Part shown: positions 1 to 11,447 of the stretch, piece after piece
Layout: the number at the start of each line of letters is the position of its first letter
How positions within the stretch are numbered: the first letter of the stretch is position 1
Assembly (NCBI GenBank): GCA_033795365.1
Contig: JARYGU010000005.1
Location: 1 to 64,000 of the forward strand
Reading direction: 5' to 3'
Origin: JARYGU01 sp033795365
GTDB lineage: Bacteria; Pseudomonadota; Alphaproteobacteria; Rhizobiales; Rhizobiaceae
DNA length: 64,000 nt
Made by a program: the position numbers and the translations under genes
Notes under the pieces: model-generated
Databases searched by the model: none
What the model saw: only the letters and a program-made list of their open reading frames with translations
Told to the model about the DNA's origin: nothing

Positions 1-190
1 ACCACCCGCGCCGTCCCCGCCTCGCCGCAACGCCTTGCGGTGTATCCGCGGCGGGATGGGAAAAAGCATGACATGGGTGCAGGGAACGGGGAAAATCGGG
101 CATGAATTTTTCTGAAGATTCTTGCGCAATTGTGTAGCAGATGCCACCATGGCTGCCGCACTCGGCCCGAAGCAGACACGTAGCACGCCG

Positions 191-592
191 TTAAAACCAG
201 AGATCGCGCACGCAGCGCCCCTTGGAAGGCAGATCTTCAAAAGTGTCCAGGCCGTCGAAATGATCAATAGGCAGATCCTGAACGAGGTCTGGCGGCGCAA
301 GCCGCAAATTTACAGCCATGCGCCGGCGGCCATTTTCCTGAAGCCGTAAGCCGCGCCAGCTCAATACACAGGCGCAGGATGGGCAGAACAGTATTTCGAG
401 AGACGATTTGTCCCTGCCGGCACGGGTGTAGGAGGCAATCTGCCCCGTGACTGCAATACGCTCTCCTTCGTAATCATAGGCCCACAGGGCGCCGTAACGT
501 CGGCAGAGCGTGCAGTTGCAGGCGGTGATGGAGCCTGGATCACCTTCGAGCGTCCAGCTCGCCTTGCCGCAATGACATGAGCCCGTCAGCAT
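191..592 (-). CDS. GFA/CENP-V family zinc protein
   Basis: A 133-residue protein of the glutathione-dependent formaldehyde-activating (GFA) fold. The two zinc-binding cysteine groups are visible: C6/C8 (CHC), C25/C27/C30 (CNCTLC), and C70/C73/C75 (FCPSCAC) near the middle. Family members are small cytoplasmic proteins; most have no proven substrate, and the formaldehyde-glutathione role holds only for a few. The length is usual for the family. It stands alone, reads leftward, and is separated by 118 bp from the methyltransferase gene at 711. The start at 592 is the first ATG in frame before the conserved SCHCG motif; the ribosome-binding site is weak. The family is fairly sure, the function unknown. 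Confidence 0.85.
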   Translation of the reverse strand: MLTGSCHCGKASWTLEGDPGSITACNCTLCRRYGALWAYDYEGERIAVTGQIASYTRAGRDKSSLEILFCPSCACVLSWRGLRLQENGRRRMAVNLRLAPPDLVQDLPIDHFDGLDTFEDLPSKGRCVRDLWF

Positions 593-710
593 GAGCCTAG
601 GTTCAATCCTGCTCGTATTTCAAGGACGGCATCCTGCCTCAATCACGCAATGACTGCAACTGGCACGGGAGATGTCCGGCAGGCGAGCGGTTTTTCCTCG
701 ACGGAGAAGT

Positions 711-1523
711 CTATCCGCCCTCTCCCGGGATCGAAAAGACGGGGCGCTTGTTGTGGGCGATGACCGATGCCCAGTGGGATGTGTCCACATCGACCTCGAA
801 GCCGAGTTTCGCCAGATCCGCCTGCGCCTGCGCGACCGTGTAGGGCGTGTGACATTCCACCTTGATGCAGGCGACCTTCAGGGCCCATTCCGTGTTGGTC
901 TTCAGGATCTCGGCTTCCGCGCCTTCGATGTCCATCTTGATGAAATCGACGCGGGCGTCGTCCTTCAGAAGCGTGTTCAGCGACCATGCCTCGGCGCGAT
1001 GCACGCCATCTCCGGACGGTCTTCCCATCACGGTCGCGCCGTGCTCCATGCCGCTTTCCATCCGGTATTCTATCGTGCCGTCAGTCATCCAGACGGCTCC
1101 GGTCCTGACCTCGCAGCGATCGGAAAACGGCGCGAGGTTCCGGCGCGCCAGGGCGGCGTTTTCCCGATCGAGCTCGACAGCCGTCACGCGCGCATGCGGA
1201 AATGCGGCGGCATATCGCGCCGCCGTCAACCCTATGTTCGCTCCCAGATCCCAGATCCGGCGGGTGGTGGTGGGCGAGAGAAATGCGGGCGGGGCATCAT
1301 AGCTCGCTCCGAAAGTCTCGTAGAGAACGATCAGGTCGCTGGTTCCCGGCCGGACCGCGACGGGGCTTCGGCCAAGGCTTCTTATCCGGAAGCGTATCTC
1401 TCCCGACCTGTCGCCGTAGCCGGCGAGATACCACAGGAAGCGAACCGGCTGGACGCCGGGGCCGAATTGCGAAAAGAGACGAAACAAATCCCTGACGCGG
1501 TCGAACATGGTTCGCTTTGCCAT
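711..1523 (-). CDS. FkbM family SAM-dependent methyltransferase
   Basis: A 270-residue class I methyltransferase of the FkbM family. The SAM-binding glycine motif DLGANIG is at residues 92-98, an acidic ribose-binding strand (VELD) follows about 22 residues later, and the FkbM signature KMDIEGAE lies in the second half. FkbM enzymes usually O-methylate sugars or polyketide-type products; the substrate here cannot be told. The reading frame is open to 1628, but the ATG at 1523 (MAKRTMFDRV) gives the usual family length. The next gene upstream is the PilZ-like gene, 118 bp away. No polysaccharide cluster surrounds it. Confidence 0.85.
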   Translation of the reverse strand: MAKRTMFDRVRDLFRLFSQFGPGVQPVRFLWYLAGYGDRSGEIRFRIRSLGRSPVAVRPGTSDLIVLYETFGASYDAPPAFLSPTTTRRIWDLGANIGLTAARYAAAFPHARVTAVELDRENAALARRNLAPFSDRCEVRTGAVWMTDGTIEYRMESGMEHGATVMGRPSGDGVHRAEAWSLNTLLKDDARVDFIKMDIEGAEAEILKTNTEWALKVACIKVECHTPYTVAQAQADLAKLGFEVDVDTSHWASVIAHNKRPVFSIPGEGG

Positions 1524-1641
1524 AGCCGCCGACCAATATTTCCGATCGCCGCCACCATATCGGCCGCATGCCGGGCGCACCAGTTGACCAAAAATGGTAG
1601 AAAGGCCGGCGCCGGGCCGAGGGGCCAAGCCTCAAATTGCG

Positions 1642-2052
1642 CTACGAGTAGATGTCCAGCGTCCGGTTGCGGTGGTTCGGATGGGTGCTGTAGACGAAGA
1701 TGCGGTTCAGGTCGCGGTCGGAGAGAAGACGCAGGAAGCGGGCTTCGACGATGTCGTTGGCGTGGACGCGCTGGACGAGGCAGCCGATCATCGGGATGCG
1801 CGCGCTGACGATATCGAGATAGAAATTCCGCGGCAGCTGGAATTTCGTGGAGATGGCGAGGACCGCGCCGCTCTTCGACAGCTTGACGATCTGGCAACGG
1901 CGGGAAACGAGATTGACGATGCCGCCGCTCTCGGTGAATTCGATGCGCGCCTCGTTGCAGGTGTCCTCCATCGGGAACGTCTTTTCCCGATCGTACATGA
2001 AGGATTCTTCCTTGTTCAGATAGTTCTGATATGCCGGACCCTGCATTGCCAT
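1642..2052 (-). CDS. PilZ-like domain protein
   Basis: A 136-residue protein whose middle part (about residues 45-110) looks like a PilZ beta-barrel: SRRCQIVKLSKSGAVLAIS resembles the second PilZ motif (D/N-x-S-x-x-G), here LSKSGA. PilZ domains bind cyclic di-GMP through an upstream RxxxR motif, which I cannot find in clean form, so this may be a degenerate, non-binding member. Such short PilZ proteins are common in Rhizobiaceae. It reads leftward, 109 bp downstream of the end of aglK. A second possible ATG lies at 2046. Domain call moderate, role unknown. Confidence 0.6.
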   Translation of the reverse strand: MAMQGPAYQNYLNKEESFMYDREKTFPMEDTCNEARIEFTESGGIVNLVSRRCQIVKLSKSGAVLAISTKFQLPRNFYLDIVSARIPMIGCLVQRVHANDIVEARFLRLLSDRDLNRIFVYSTHPNHRNRTLDIYS

Positions 2053-2161
2053 CGTCTCTCGTCTCCCGTCTTTTTGGTTGCAAAGAGGCTAGGCGAAAAA
2101 ATTTAACATCACGTTGAGTGAGGCAGCCAAGAATTGCCTATCTTCAGGTCCGGTCGAGGCC

Positions 2162-3262
<1,101 letters not shown>

Positions 3263-3339
3263 GCTCTTCTCCCCTTCAAGTTTCGACGCAATTGCGGACG
3301 CAAAACCGCTTCACGCTTTGCCGGAACTGCTTTGACCGA

Positions 3340-4992
<1,653 letters not shown>

Positions 4993-5017
4993 TCCGGGGT
5001 CCTGTCTTTGAAGCATG

Positions 5018-6163
5018 TCAGCCGCCCTTGACCGAGCCGGCGAGCAGGCCGCGCACGAGATAGCGCTGCAGGCTGAAGAACACGACCAGGGGGACGATGA
5101 TGGTGATGAAGGCGGATGCCGTCAGGATCTCCCAGTTGCCGCCGCGCGAGCCGAGAAGGTTCACGAGACGTCCCGTCAGCACCAGCTCGTTGCTGCCGGT
5201 GCCGAGGAAGACCATGGCGACGAGCAGGTCGTTCCATGTCCACAGGAACTGGAAGATCGCGAAGGAGGCGAGCGCCGGAAAGGAGAGCGGCAGGATGATC
5301 TTGACAAAGATGTCGAAATCGCTGGCGCCGTCGACGCGGGCCGATTCCATGATCTCGCGCGGCAGGCCGGCCATGTAGTTGCGCAGGAGATAGATCGCGA
5401 GCGGCAGGCCGAAGCCCATATGCGCCAACCATATGCCGACATAGGTCTTGGCCGGGACGCCGAAGAAGGCGCCGACGCCGTTATAGAGCTTCAGGAGCGG
5501 AATCAGCGACATCTGGAGCGGCACGACGAGGAGGCCGACCACGACCGCGATCAGGATGGCGCGGCCTGGGAACGGCATCCAGGCGAGCGCATAGGCGCAG
5601 AAGGCCGCCACCAGGATCGGGATGATCGTCGAGGGGATCGCCACCGTCAGCGAATTGATGAAGGAGGCACCGATGCCTTCCGCGCTCAGCACCTCGCGGT
5701 AGTTGTCGAGCGTGAAGCGCGGGGGCGCGGAGGCGGTGAAGAAGATGCGCTGGCCGCGGCTGCCTTCCATGCGCGCGTCGGAGACGATCTCGAAGCTGCC
5801 GTCCTCCTGCAACGTCAGCATTTCGCCATCGCCGAGATCGGCGGTCTGGCCGGGCTCGAAGGCGTCCGGCTCGCGGATGCGGGCGCCGAAGGCGGAGACC
5901 GTTCCGGCCCCGCCTTCGAAGACGTTGCCGGTGATGACGAACCTGCCGTCGCGCTCGACCTGGGTTTCGGGCGAGGGCGCGCGGTAGATGAGGTTCTGCT
6001 CGGACGAGGAGAGCGCGGTCCACCAGCCGGAGACGGCGAGCTGGTCCTTGTCGCGCAGCGACGAGATCAGGAGGCCGGCGGTCGGCAGCGTCCAAAGGGC
6101 GACCAGGAGGAGGACGGACAGGTGGACGACGAAGATGAGGGGCGAGCGGGACGTGGCGATCAT
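5018..6163 (-). CDS. aglG: alpha-glucoside ABC transporter permease AglG
   Basis: A 381-residue inner-membrane permease, the second of the pair that forms the sugar channel. The cytoplasmic EAA loop that docks on the ATPase reads ESARVDGASDFDIFVKIILP in the C-terminal half. Between the first membrane helix (residues about 10-32) and the second lies an insert of roughly 100 polar residues, probably periplasmic, which most MalG-like permeases lack and which accounts for the extra length. It begins 1 bp after the aglF stop and ends just before aglA, so translation is probably coupled. Confidence 0.92.
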   Translation of the reverse strand: MIATSRSPLIFVVHLSVLLLVALWTLPTAGLLISSLRDKDQLAVSGWWTALSSSEQNLIYRAPSPETQVERDGRFVITGNVFEGGAGTVSAFGARIREPDAFEPGQTADLGDGEMLTLQEDGSFEIVSDARMEGSRGQRIFFTASAPPRFTLDNYREVLSAEGIGASFINSLTVAIPSTIIPILVAAFCAYALAWMPFPGRAILIAVVVGLLVVPLQMSLIPLLKLYNGVGAFFGVPAKTYVGIWLAHMGFGLPLAIYLLRNYMAGLPREIMESARVDGASDFDIFVKIILPLSFPALASFAIFQFLWTWNDLLVAMVFLGTGSNELVLTGRLVNLLGSRGGNWEILTASAFITIIVPLVVFFSLQRYLVRGLLAGSVKGG

Positions 6164-6164
6164 C

Positions 6165-7175
6165 TCAGCGGCCCTCCATCTCGCGGGTGGCGTTGCGGAT
6201 GTTCCAGATCATGATCGGCACGACGAGAATCATGATGACGACGGCGATCGCCGCCCCTCGCCCGAAGTCGCCTCCTCCGCGGAACATCCAGTCGAACATG
6301 AGATTGGCAAGAACCTGGGTCTGCCATTGCCCATTGGTCATGGCGAGAACGATGTCGAAGACCTTGAGGACGAGGATGGTGATCGTCGTCCAGACGACGG
6401 CGATGGTGCCCCAAATCTGCGGGACCATGATCTTGAAGAAGATCTGGAAGCCGTTTGCGCCGTCGATGACGGCAGCCTCGATGGTTTCTTCCGGGATGCC
6501 GCGCAGCGCAGCGGAGAGGATCACCATGGCGAAGCCGGTCTGGATCCAGACGAGGATGACCATGAGGAAGAAGTTGTTCCAGAAGGGCAGCGTCACCCAG
6601 GCTTCCGGCGAGCCGCCGAAATAGACGACGATCGCGTTCAGGAGGCCGATCTGCTCGTTGCCCTCGGCGCGGTAGTCATAGACGAACTTCCAGATGACGG
6701 CGGCGCCGACGAAGGAGATCGCCATCGGCATGAAGATCAGCGTCTTGGCGATGTTGCCCCACCAGATGCGGTCGGTGAGCGCCGCGATGATCAGGCCGAA
6801 GAAGGTGGCGAGCGCCGGCACGACGAGCAGCCAGAGGAAGTTGTTGAAGATCGACTGGCGGAACTCGCCGTCGTTGACCATCCAGACGAAATTCGACAGG
6901 CCGACGAAGTTCCGGCCGCCGCGGTCGTGGAAGGCGAGGCGGACGGATTCGAAGACCGGGTAGATGAGATAGATGGCGAGCGCGAGGAGTGCCGGCGCCA
7001 TGAACAGCCAGGGCCGAATGGCGTTGGTGATCCTGAGGTTCTGCGAGGCCTTCGCTCCGGAAAGCCCCTTGGAGGGGAATATCCTGTCGAGCAGCCAGTT
7101 GGTTCCGAAGAAATAGGCAGCACAGGCAAGAACGCCGGCGACCATGGTGACGATGGCGAATAAGAGCTGCTGCAT
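6165..7175 (-). CDS. aglF: alpha-glucoside ABC transporter permease AglF
   Basis: A 336-residue MalF-like inner-membrane permease. The EAA loop is EAAVIDGANGFQIFFKIMVP. Several hydrophobic spans are visible, including one at the very N-terminus (LLFAIVTMVAGVLACAAYFFG) and one near residue 55 (WLFMAPALLALAIYLIYPVF). The ATG at 7175 was chosen because a GGGAGGGG ribosome-binding site lies just upstream, while the upstream in-frame part to 7289 codes for a non-membrane stretch with no conservation signal. It follows aglE by 148 bp, a gap that leaves room for a processing hairpin or attenuation after the abundant binding protein. Confidence 0.92.
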   Translation of the reverse strand: MQQLLFAIVTMVAGVLACAAYFFGTNWLLDRIFPSKGLSGAKASQNLRITNAIRPWLFMAPALLALAIYLIYPVFESVRLAFHDRGGRNFVGLSNFVWMVNDGEFRQSIFNNFLWLLVVPALATFFGLIIAALTDRIWWGNIAKTLIFMPMAISFVGAAVIWKFVYDYRAEGNEQIGLLNAIVVYFGGSPEAWVTLPFWNNFFLMVILVWIQTGFAMVILSAALRGIPEETIEAAVIDGANGFQIFFKIMVPQIWGTIAVVWTTITILVLKVFDIVLAMTNGQWQTQVLANLMFDWMFRGGGDFGRGAAIAVVIMILVVPIMIWNIRNATREMEGR

Positions 7176-7323
7176 GAGGGTCCCCTCCCCAGGAAAAACG
7201 TCCGGCTGCATGTTCCCGACGGCGCACCGCCGCTGGACAGACCCGCGGCGGACGCGGGAGGCCGGTAAACGGTCTCCCGCAATTCGCAAAACGGAGCCGG
7301 CGGATGCCGGCCCTCCGATCTCC

Positions 7324-8682
7324 TTATTTGATGGAGTCCCAGGCCTTCTGGATATCCCCGGCGACCGCCTCGGCGGACTTGCCGCCGGTATAGTCGATCA
7401 TGCCCGTCCAGAACGCGCCCGCGCCGATCTTGCCGGGCATCAGGTCCGAGCCGTCGAAGCGGAAGGTGGTCGCGCTCAAGAGAATCTCGCCCTGCTTCTT
7501 CAGCGGCGGGTTGCCGTAGGTTTCGACATTGACGGACTTATAGGGCGTGAGGAAGCTCGTCTGCGCCATCCAGACCTCGTGCGCGATCGGCGTCTTGAGG
7601 AACTCGATGAAGGCGCGCGCCGCCGGCGTGTCCTTGGTGATCATCGCGAGCGTACCGGCGCCAAGCACCGGATTGCCGAGATCCTTCTTGCTCTCGTAGG
7701 TCGGCATGTAGAAGAAGTCGGCATCCTCGCCGATGACCGTGCCTTCGGGGAAGAAGGACGGAATGAAGGAGGCCTGATGGTGCAGGTAGCACTTCGGCGG
7801 AGAGCTGAAGAGGCCCTTCGGACTGTCGCGGAAGTCGGTCGAGGCGACCGCCGCCGCACCGCCGTCGACGAACTTGTCGTTCTTGGCGAACCAGCCGAAC
7901 TCGTCGATCGCGCCCACGACGGCCGGATCGTTGAACGGAATTTCGTTCGATACCCACTTGTCATAGGTTTCCGGCGGCTGCGTGCGCAGCATCAGGTCCT
8001 CGACCCAGTCGGTCGCAGGCCAGCCGGTGGCGCCGCCCGAACCGAGCCCGATGCACCAGGGCGTGCCGCCGTCCTCGACGATCTGCTCGGTCAGCGCCTT
8101 CAGATCCTCCATGGTCTCCGGCACTTCGTAGCCGGCGTCCTCGAAATTCTCCGGCACGTACCAGACCAGCGACTTGACGTCGATTTTGTAGGGGAAGGCG
8201 TAAAGCGCCTCGGTGCCGTCCTGGCCCTTGTAAGTCGAAAGATCGACCCACGACTGTCCGGCGGCATAGTTTTCGAGGAGCCACGACTTCGTCTCGTCGC
8301 CGAGCGGCGTCAAATGCCCCTTGGAGGCAAGGTCGGCGATGAGGCCGGGCTGCGGCAGGATCGCGATGTCCGGCGGGCTGCCGGCCTGGGTGTCGATGAC
8401 GATCTGCTGCTCGTAATTCTCGGAGGAGGAATACCGGACATTGGCGCCGGTCGCCTCGCGGAAATAATCGAGAACGGACTCGGCAAGCGCCTGGTCCTCG
8501 CCGCGCCAGGGGCCGAAGATCGTCAGCGTCTGACCCTTCAGGTCGTTGTTCTTCCTGAATTCCTCGTAGCTTCCCCAATTGAACTTGGAATCCTCGCCCG
8601 GCTTGAACTTCAGCTCGGCGGCGTTGGCACCGCCGGCAAGAAGAGCAACAGCAGCGGCGGTTATCAGCAGTATATTTTTCAT
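7324..8682 (-). CDS. aglE: alpha-glucoside ABC transporter periplasmic binding protein AglE
   Basis: A 452-residue solute-binding protein of family 1. The N-terminus MKNILLITAAAVALLAGGANAAEL is a clear Sec signal peptide, with likely cleavage after ANA. The mature protein has the lobes expected of a sugar-binding protein (for example QIVIDTQAGSPPDIAILPQPG and a Trp-rich C-terminus). It is the first gene of the leftward agl operon and sits 64 bp from the proximal AglR operator. Alpha-glucosides are the inferred ligands, from the operon and its similarity in order to the S. meliloti agl locus. Confidence 0.93.
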   Translation of the reverse strand: MKNILLITAAAVALLAGGANAAELKFKPGEDSKFNWGSYEEFRKNNDLKGQTLTIFGPWRGEDQALAESVLDYFREATGANVRYSSSENYEQQIVIDTQAGSPPDIAILPQPGLIADLASKGHLTPLGDETKSWLLENYAAGQSWVDLSTYKGQDGTEALYAFPYKIDVKSLVWYVPENFEDAGYEVPETMEDLKALTEQIVEDGGTPWCIGLGSGGATGWPATDWVEDLMLRTQPPETYDKWVSNEIPFNDPAVVGAIDEFGWFAKNDKFVDGGAAAVASTDFRDSPKGLFSSPPKCYLHHQASFIPSFFPEGTVIGEDADFFYMPTYESKKDLGNPVLGAGTLAMITKDTPAARAFIEFLKTPIAHEVWMAQTSFLTPYKSVNVETYGNPPLKKQGEILLSATTFRFDGSDLMPGKIGAGAFWTGMIDYTGGKSAEAVAGDIQKAWDSIK

Positions 8683-8746
8683 TGTGATCAGCCTCCCATC
8701 ACAAGCCCGTCCTTTGCGGATCGGACAATTCCAAAGGTTTAATATT

Positions 8747-8758
8747 CAAAGCGCTTTG
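8747..8758. promoter_or_regulatory. AglR operator 1 (aglE side)
   Basis: The sequence CAAAGCGCTTTG is a perfect 12-bp palindrome with the central CG typical of LacI-family operators. It ends 65 bp upstream of the aglE start. Its binding by AglR is inferred from its form and place. Confidence 0.75.
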
Positions 8759-8954
8759 GGTAGTGCAACATTTCATTGCGCTGTTGCCTTCGTCAAGTGG
8801 CTCACATCCAATTCGCAGGAGTTATCGCCAGTTTGATGCAATGCAACGCAGTTTCGCAGTGCGAGATGACGATTTCTCTTTTCCAGCTCAAGCGGCGGAT
8901 GCTAGATCATCCCGCGCGGCCTGGAGGCATTTTCCCGTTCGAATGGCAAAAATT

Positions 8955-8966
8955 CAAAGCGCTTCG
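8955..8966. promoter_or_regulatory. AglR operator 2 (aglR side)
   Basis: CAAAGCGCTTCG matches operator 1 at 11 of 12 positions and ends 20 bp before the aglR start codon, a position suited to autoregulation. Centre-to-centre distance from operator 1 is 208 bp, which would permit looping. Confidence 0.65.
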
Positions 8967-8986
8967 GGCCGCGGAAGGGCAGACTT

Positions 8987-10015
8987 TTGAATCTGAAGCA
9001 GTTGTCGCAATTGCTGGGCCTATCCCAAACCACCGTCAGCAGGGCGCTGAACGGCTATCCGGAGGTCAATGCGGAAACGCGCCAGCGCGTTCTCAACGCG
9101 GTTCGCGAAACCGGCTATCGCCCGAACCGGGCGGCCCAAAGGCTGGCGACCGGGCGGGCCGGATCGATCGGACTGGTGATGCCGACGGCCCCCGGCTACG
9201 ATTCCGACGTGCATTTCGGCGAGTTCCTGGCAGGGCTCGGCGACGCGGCGGCCAAGCACGAATTCTCGCTCGTCATCAGCCCCACGCATCCGGACGAGGA
9301 GGTGGCAGCCTGCCGCAAGCTCGTCGCCAGCGGCAATGTCGATGCGCTCTTCCTCGCCTATATGCGCGAGAGGGATCCGCGGATCGCGATGATGAAGTCG
9401 CTTTCCACGCCTTTCGTCGTGCATGGGCGCTCGCTCGGCATTCCGGCGGACTATCCGTTTCTGGACGTGGACAATACCGCCGCGTTCCACGATGCGACGC
9501 GGCTCCTCCTCCAGCTCGGCCACGAGCGCATAGCGCTGATCAACGGGCCGCAGCACTACGCCTATGCGATCCGCCGCCGGAAGGGAGCGGAGCGGGCGCT
9601 CGCAGACTCCGGGCTCGCACTCCGGGAGGAGTGCATCCAGCATTCGCCGATGACGGACGAGCACGGGTTTCGCGCCATGCAGCGCTTCCTCGCTCTCGAA
9701 GAGCCGCCGACGGCCGTCCTCTGCTCCAGCACAGTGCTGGCGCTCGGCGCCGTGCGGGCGATCAATATGGCGGGGCTCCGGCTCGGCGCCGATATCTCAC
9801 TGATCGCCCATGACGACGTGCTGCCGATGCTGAAGCCGGAAAATTTCATGGTGCCGCTGACGACGACGCGCTCGTCGCTGCGGGCCGCAGGATCACGCAT
9901 CGCCGAGCGGCTGATTTCGCAGATCCTCAAGCTGGAAGCCCTGCCGGAGCAGGAGCTCTGGAAGGCTGAGCTGATCGTGCGGGCATCGACCGGTCCGGCA
10001 CCCGCCGGAAAGTAG
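8987..10015 (+). CDS. aglR: LacI-family transcriptional repressor AglR
   Basis: A 342-residue LacI/GalR regulator. The N-terminal helix-turn-helix and hinge are clear (LKQLSQLLGLSQTTVSRALNGYPEVN), followed by a periplasmic-binding-protein-like sensor domain with a DVDN motif and a C-terminal TTTRSSLRAAG segment. The start is TTG at 8987, with GGAAGGG just upstream; any later ATG would remove the DNA-binding domain. It is divergent from aglE and probably represses the agl operon and itself until an alpha-glucoside or derivative binds. It ends 5 bp from the end of the convergent folD gene. Confidence 0.92.
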   Translation: MNLKQLSQLLGLSQTTVSRALNGYPEVNAETRQRVLNAVRETGYRPNRAAQRLATGRAGSIGLVMPTAPGYDSDVHFGEFLAGLGDAAAKHEFSLVISPTHPDEEVAACRKLVASGNVDALFLAYMRERDPRIAMMKSLSTPFVVHGRSLGIPADYPFLDVDNTAAFHDATRLLLQLGHERIALINGPQHYAYAIRRRKGAERALADSGLALREECIQHSPMTDEHGFRAMQRFLALEEPPTAVLCSSTVLALGAVRAINMAGLRLGADISLIAHDDVLPMLKPENFMVPLTTTRSSLRAAGSRIAERLISQILKLEALPEQELWKAELIVRASTGPAPAGK

Positions 10016-10020
10016 CGCTA

Positions 10021-10920
10021 TCAGAACTTCGGCGGCTTTCGTCCGGCCTGGCGATGGGCGGCAATGACGGTATTGGCCATCAGCATGGCGATCGTCATCG
10101 GCCCGACACCGCCGGGGACGGGCGTAATCGCGTCCGCAACCTCCGCGCATTCCTCGAAGGCAACGTCTCCGACCAGACGCGACTTGCCCTCGCCTCTTTC
10201 GGGCGCCGGAACACGATTGATGCCGACGTCGATGACGGTCGCACCCGGCTTCACCCAATCGGCCTTGACCATCTGCGGGCGCCCCACTGCCGCCACGAGG
10301 ATGTCGGCGTTGCGGCAGACGGCCGGCAGATCCTTCGTACGCGAGTGGGCGGTGGTAACCGTCGCATTGGCGGCGAGAAGCAGGGCCGACATCGGCTTGC
10401 CGAAAAGATTGGAACGGCCGACGACGACGGCGTTCAGGCCGGAAAGGTCCTCGCCATGGATGCGGCGGACGAAGACCATCGCACCGGCGGGCGTGCAGGA
10501 AATGAGCCCGTCTTCGAGATCGCCGGTGGCGAGCTTGCCGGCATTGACCACATGCAGGCCGTCGACGTCCTTTTCCGGCCGGATCGACTGGATGATCGGC
10601 TCGGACTTCAGGTGCTTCGGCAACGGAAGCTGGACGAGGATGCCGTGGATGCTTTCATCGCCGTTGAGGGTTTCGACGAGGGCGGCGAGCTCTTCCTGCG
10701 TCGTTTCCTCCGGCAGGGTGTGCTGGACCGAGGTGAAGCCGCATTCCTTGGCCATCCGGCTCTTGGAATTGACATAGGCATGGCTTGCGGGATCGTTGCC
10801 GACGATGACGACGGCGAGGCCCGCCTTGACGCCCGCTTCCCTTTCGAGCGCCGCGGTGGCGGACTTGACGTCATCAATCACGGAGGCGGCTACCTGCTTC
10901 CCATCGATAATGGTGGTCAC
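10021..10920 (-). CDS. folD: bifunctional methylenetetrahydrofolate dehydrogenase/cyclohydrolase FolD
   Basis: A 299-residue cytoplasmic enzyme of one-carbon metabolism that converts 5,10-methylene-THF to 10-formyl-THF in two steps. The catalytic tyrosine-lysine motif is YVNSK, the folate-site segment is QLPLPKHL, and the NADP-binding motif is VVGRSNLFGKPMSALLL; the C-terminal PVPGGVGPMTIAMLM is the family signature. The length is normal. It is transcribed leftward, alone, from a promoter in the 10921-11334 gap. Confidence 0.96.
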   Translation of the reverse strand: MTTIIDGKQVAASVIDDVKSATAALEREAGVKAGLAVVIVGNDPASHAYVNSKSRMAKECGFTSVQHTLPEETTQEELAALVETLNGDESIHGILVQLPLPKHLKSEPIIQSIRPEKDVDGLHVVNAGKLATGDLEDGLISCTPAGAMVFVRRIHGEDLSGLNAVVVGRSNLFGKPMSALLLAANATVTTAHSRTKDLPAVCRNADILVAAVGRPQMVKADWVKPGATVIDVGINRVPAPERGEGKSRLVGDVAFEECAEVADAITPVPGGVGPMTIAMLMANTVIAAHRQAGRKPPKF

Positions 10921-11334
10921 ATCTTTCTCCCTGCTCGGTCGGCGTCAATCTAGAATCCGGATGGGCGACGGAATTGCCTCATAACGCCCTATGATGTCCA
11001 ATTCCGACTTTTCGGCGATGGCCCGCGCCGTTCGCCCTGCAGGGGAATACAGCCTTGTCCGCCATTGCGAAAGCCGATTTGGGCCATTCAGGCAGCAGAT
11101 TTCGCCCTGCCCCTTTTTGAACCATTTCCGCGGGCGGGAATTTTTGCCCACGCCACGCTGGCCAGCCAAAGACCATGATGTTTTCTTATTCATTTTCAAT
11201 ATCTTAAGCCGCTGAAAATGTTATGGTTAACGAGACGTGAATGCGCTCATCCGGTTTCTAGCGAATTCCTTAAATGCCCTTTCATCCGGACTTGCTAGAG
11301 CAGCATCGATGGCGTCACAACCCACGAGATCATC
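10921..11334. promoter_or_regulatory. folD / glycosyltransferase intergenic region
   Basis: A 414-bp gap between divergent genes, with lower GC after 11160. It carries the folD promoter on one side. Near the other side, TATGGTTAACGAG (11222-11234) matches the GTTAAC elements found upstream of the flagellin genes and lies 104 bp before the small reading frame at 11335. An 84-codon frame on the minus strand (10945-11199) has no ribosome-binding site and no recognisable domain, so it was not called a gene. Confidence 0.5.
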
Positions 11335-11442
11335 ATGAACTCCGATACGAACCCCATGCGCATCGAAGCAGCTCTGCGAGCGGCGGCGGCCATGAGGTTC
11401 GCCGCGCAGGATCCCCTGCGCGCGACAACGACAGCGGGATAG
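11335..11442 (+). CDS. possible 35-residue leader peptide
   Basis: A short frame starting with ATG at 11335 codes for MNSDTNPMRIEAALRAAAAM and 15 further residues, alanine-rich and with no membrane span. Its TAG stop lies 5 bp before the start of the glycosyltransferase gene, so ribosomes finishing it could re-initiate there. This is the only support; no family is recognised and it may be chance. Confidence 0.25.
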   Translation: MNSDTNPMRIEAALRAAAAMRFAAQDPLRATTTAG

Positions 11443-11447
11443 CGAGG

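Larger units (their letters stand above)
8683..8986. promoter_or_regulatory. divergent aglE/aglR control region
   Basis: These 304 bp separate the divergent aglE and aglR genes and hold the promoters of both. They contain two copies of a LacI-family palindrome (8747-8758 and 8955-8966), one near each gene. No other gene is visible. Promoter hexamers cannot be assigned with confidence. Confidence 0.75.

Noticed and set aside
1..190. Possible gene at the left edge
   Set aside because: The short plus-strand frame at 122-349 runs opposite the GFA-family gene and has no support; the first 190 bases show nothing else.
10945..11199. 84-codon minus-strand frame between folD and the glycosyltransferase gene
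   Set aside because: No ribosome-binding site, mixed basic composition without a recognisable fold, and it fills a region expected to hold promoters.
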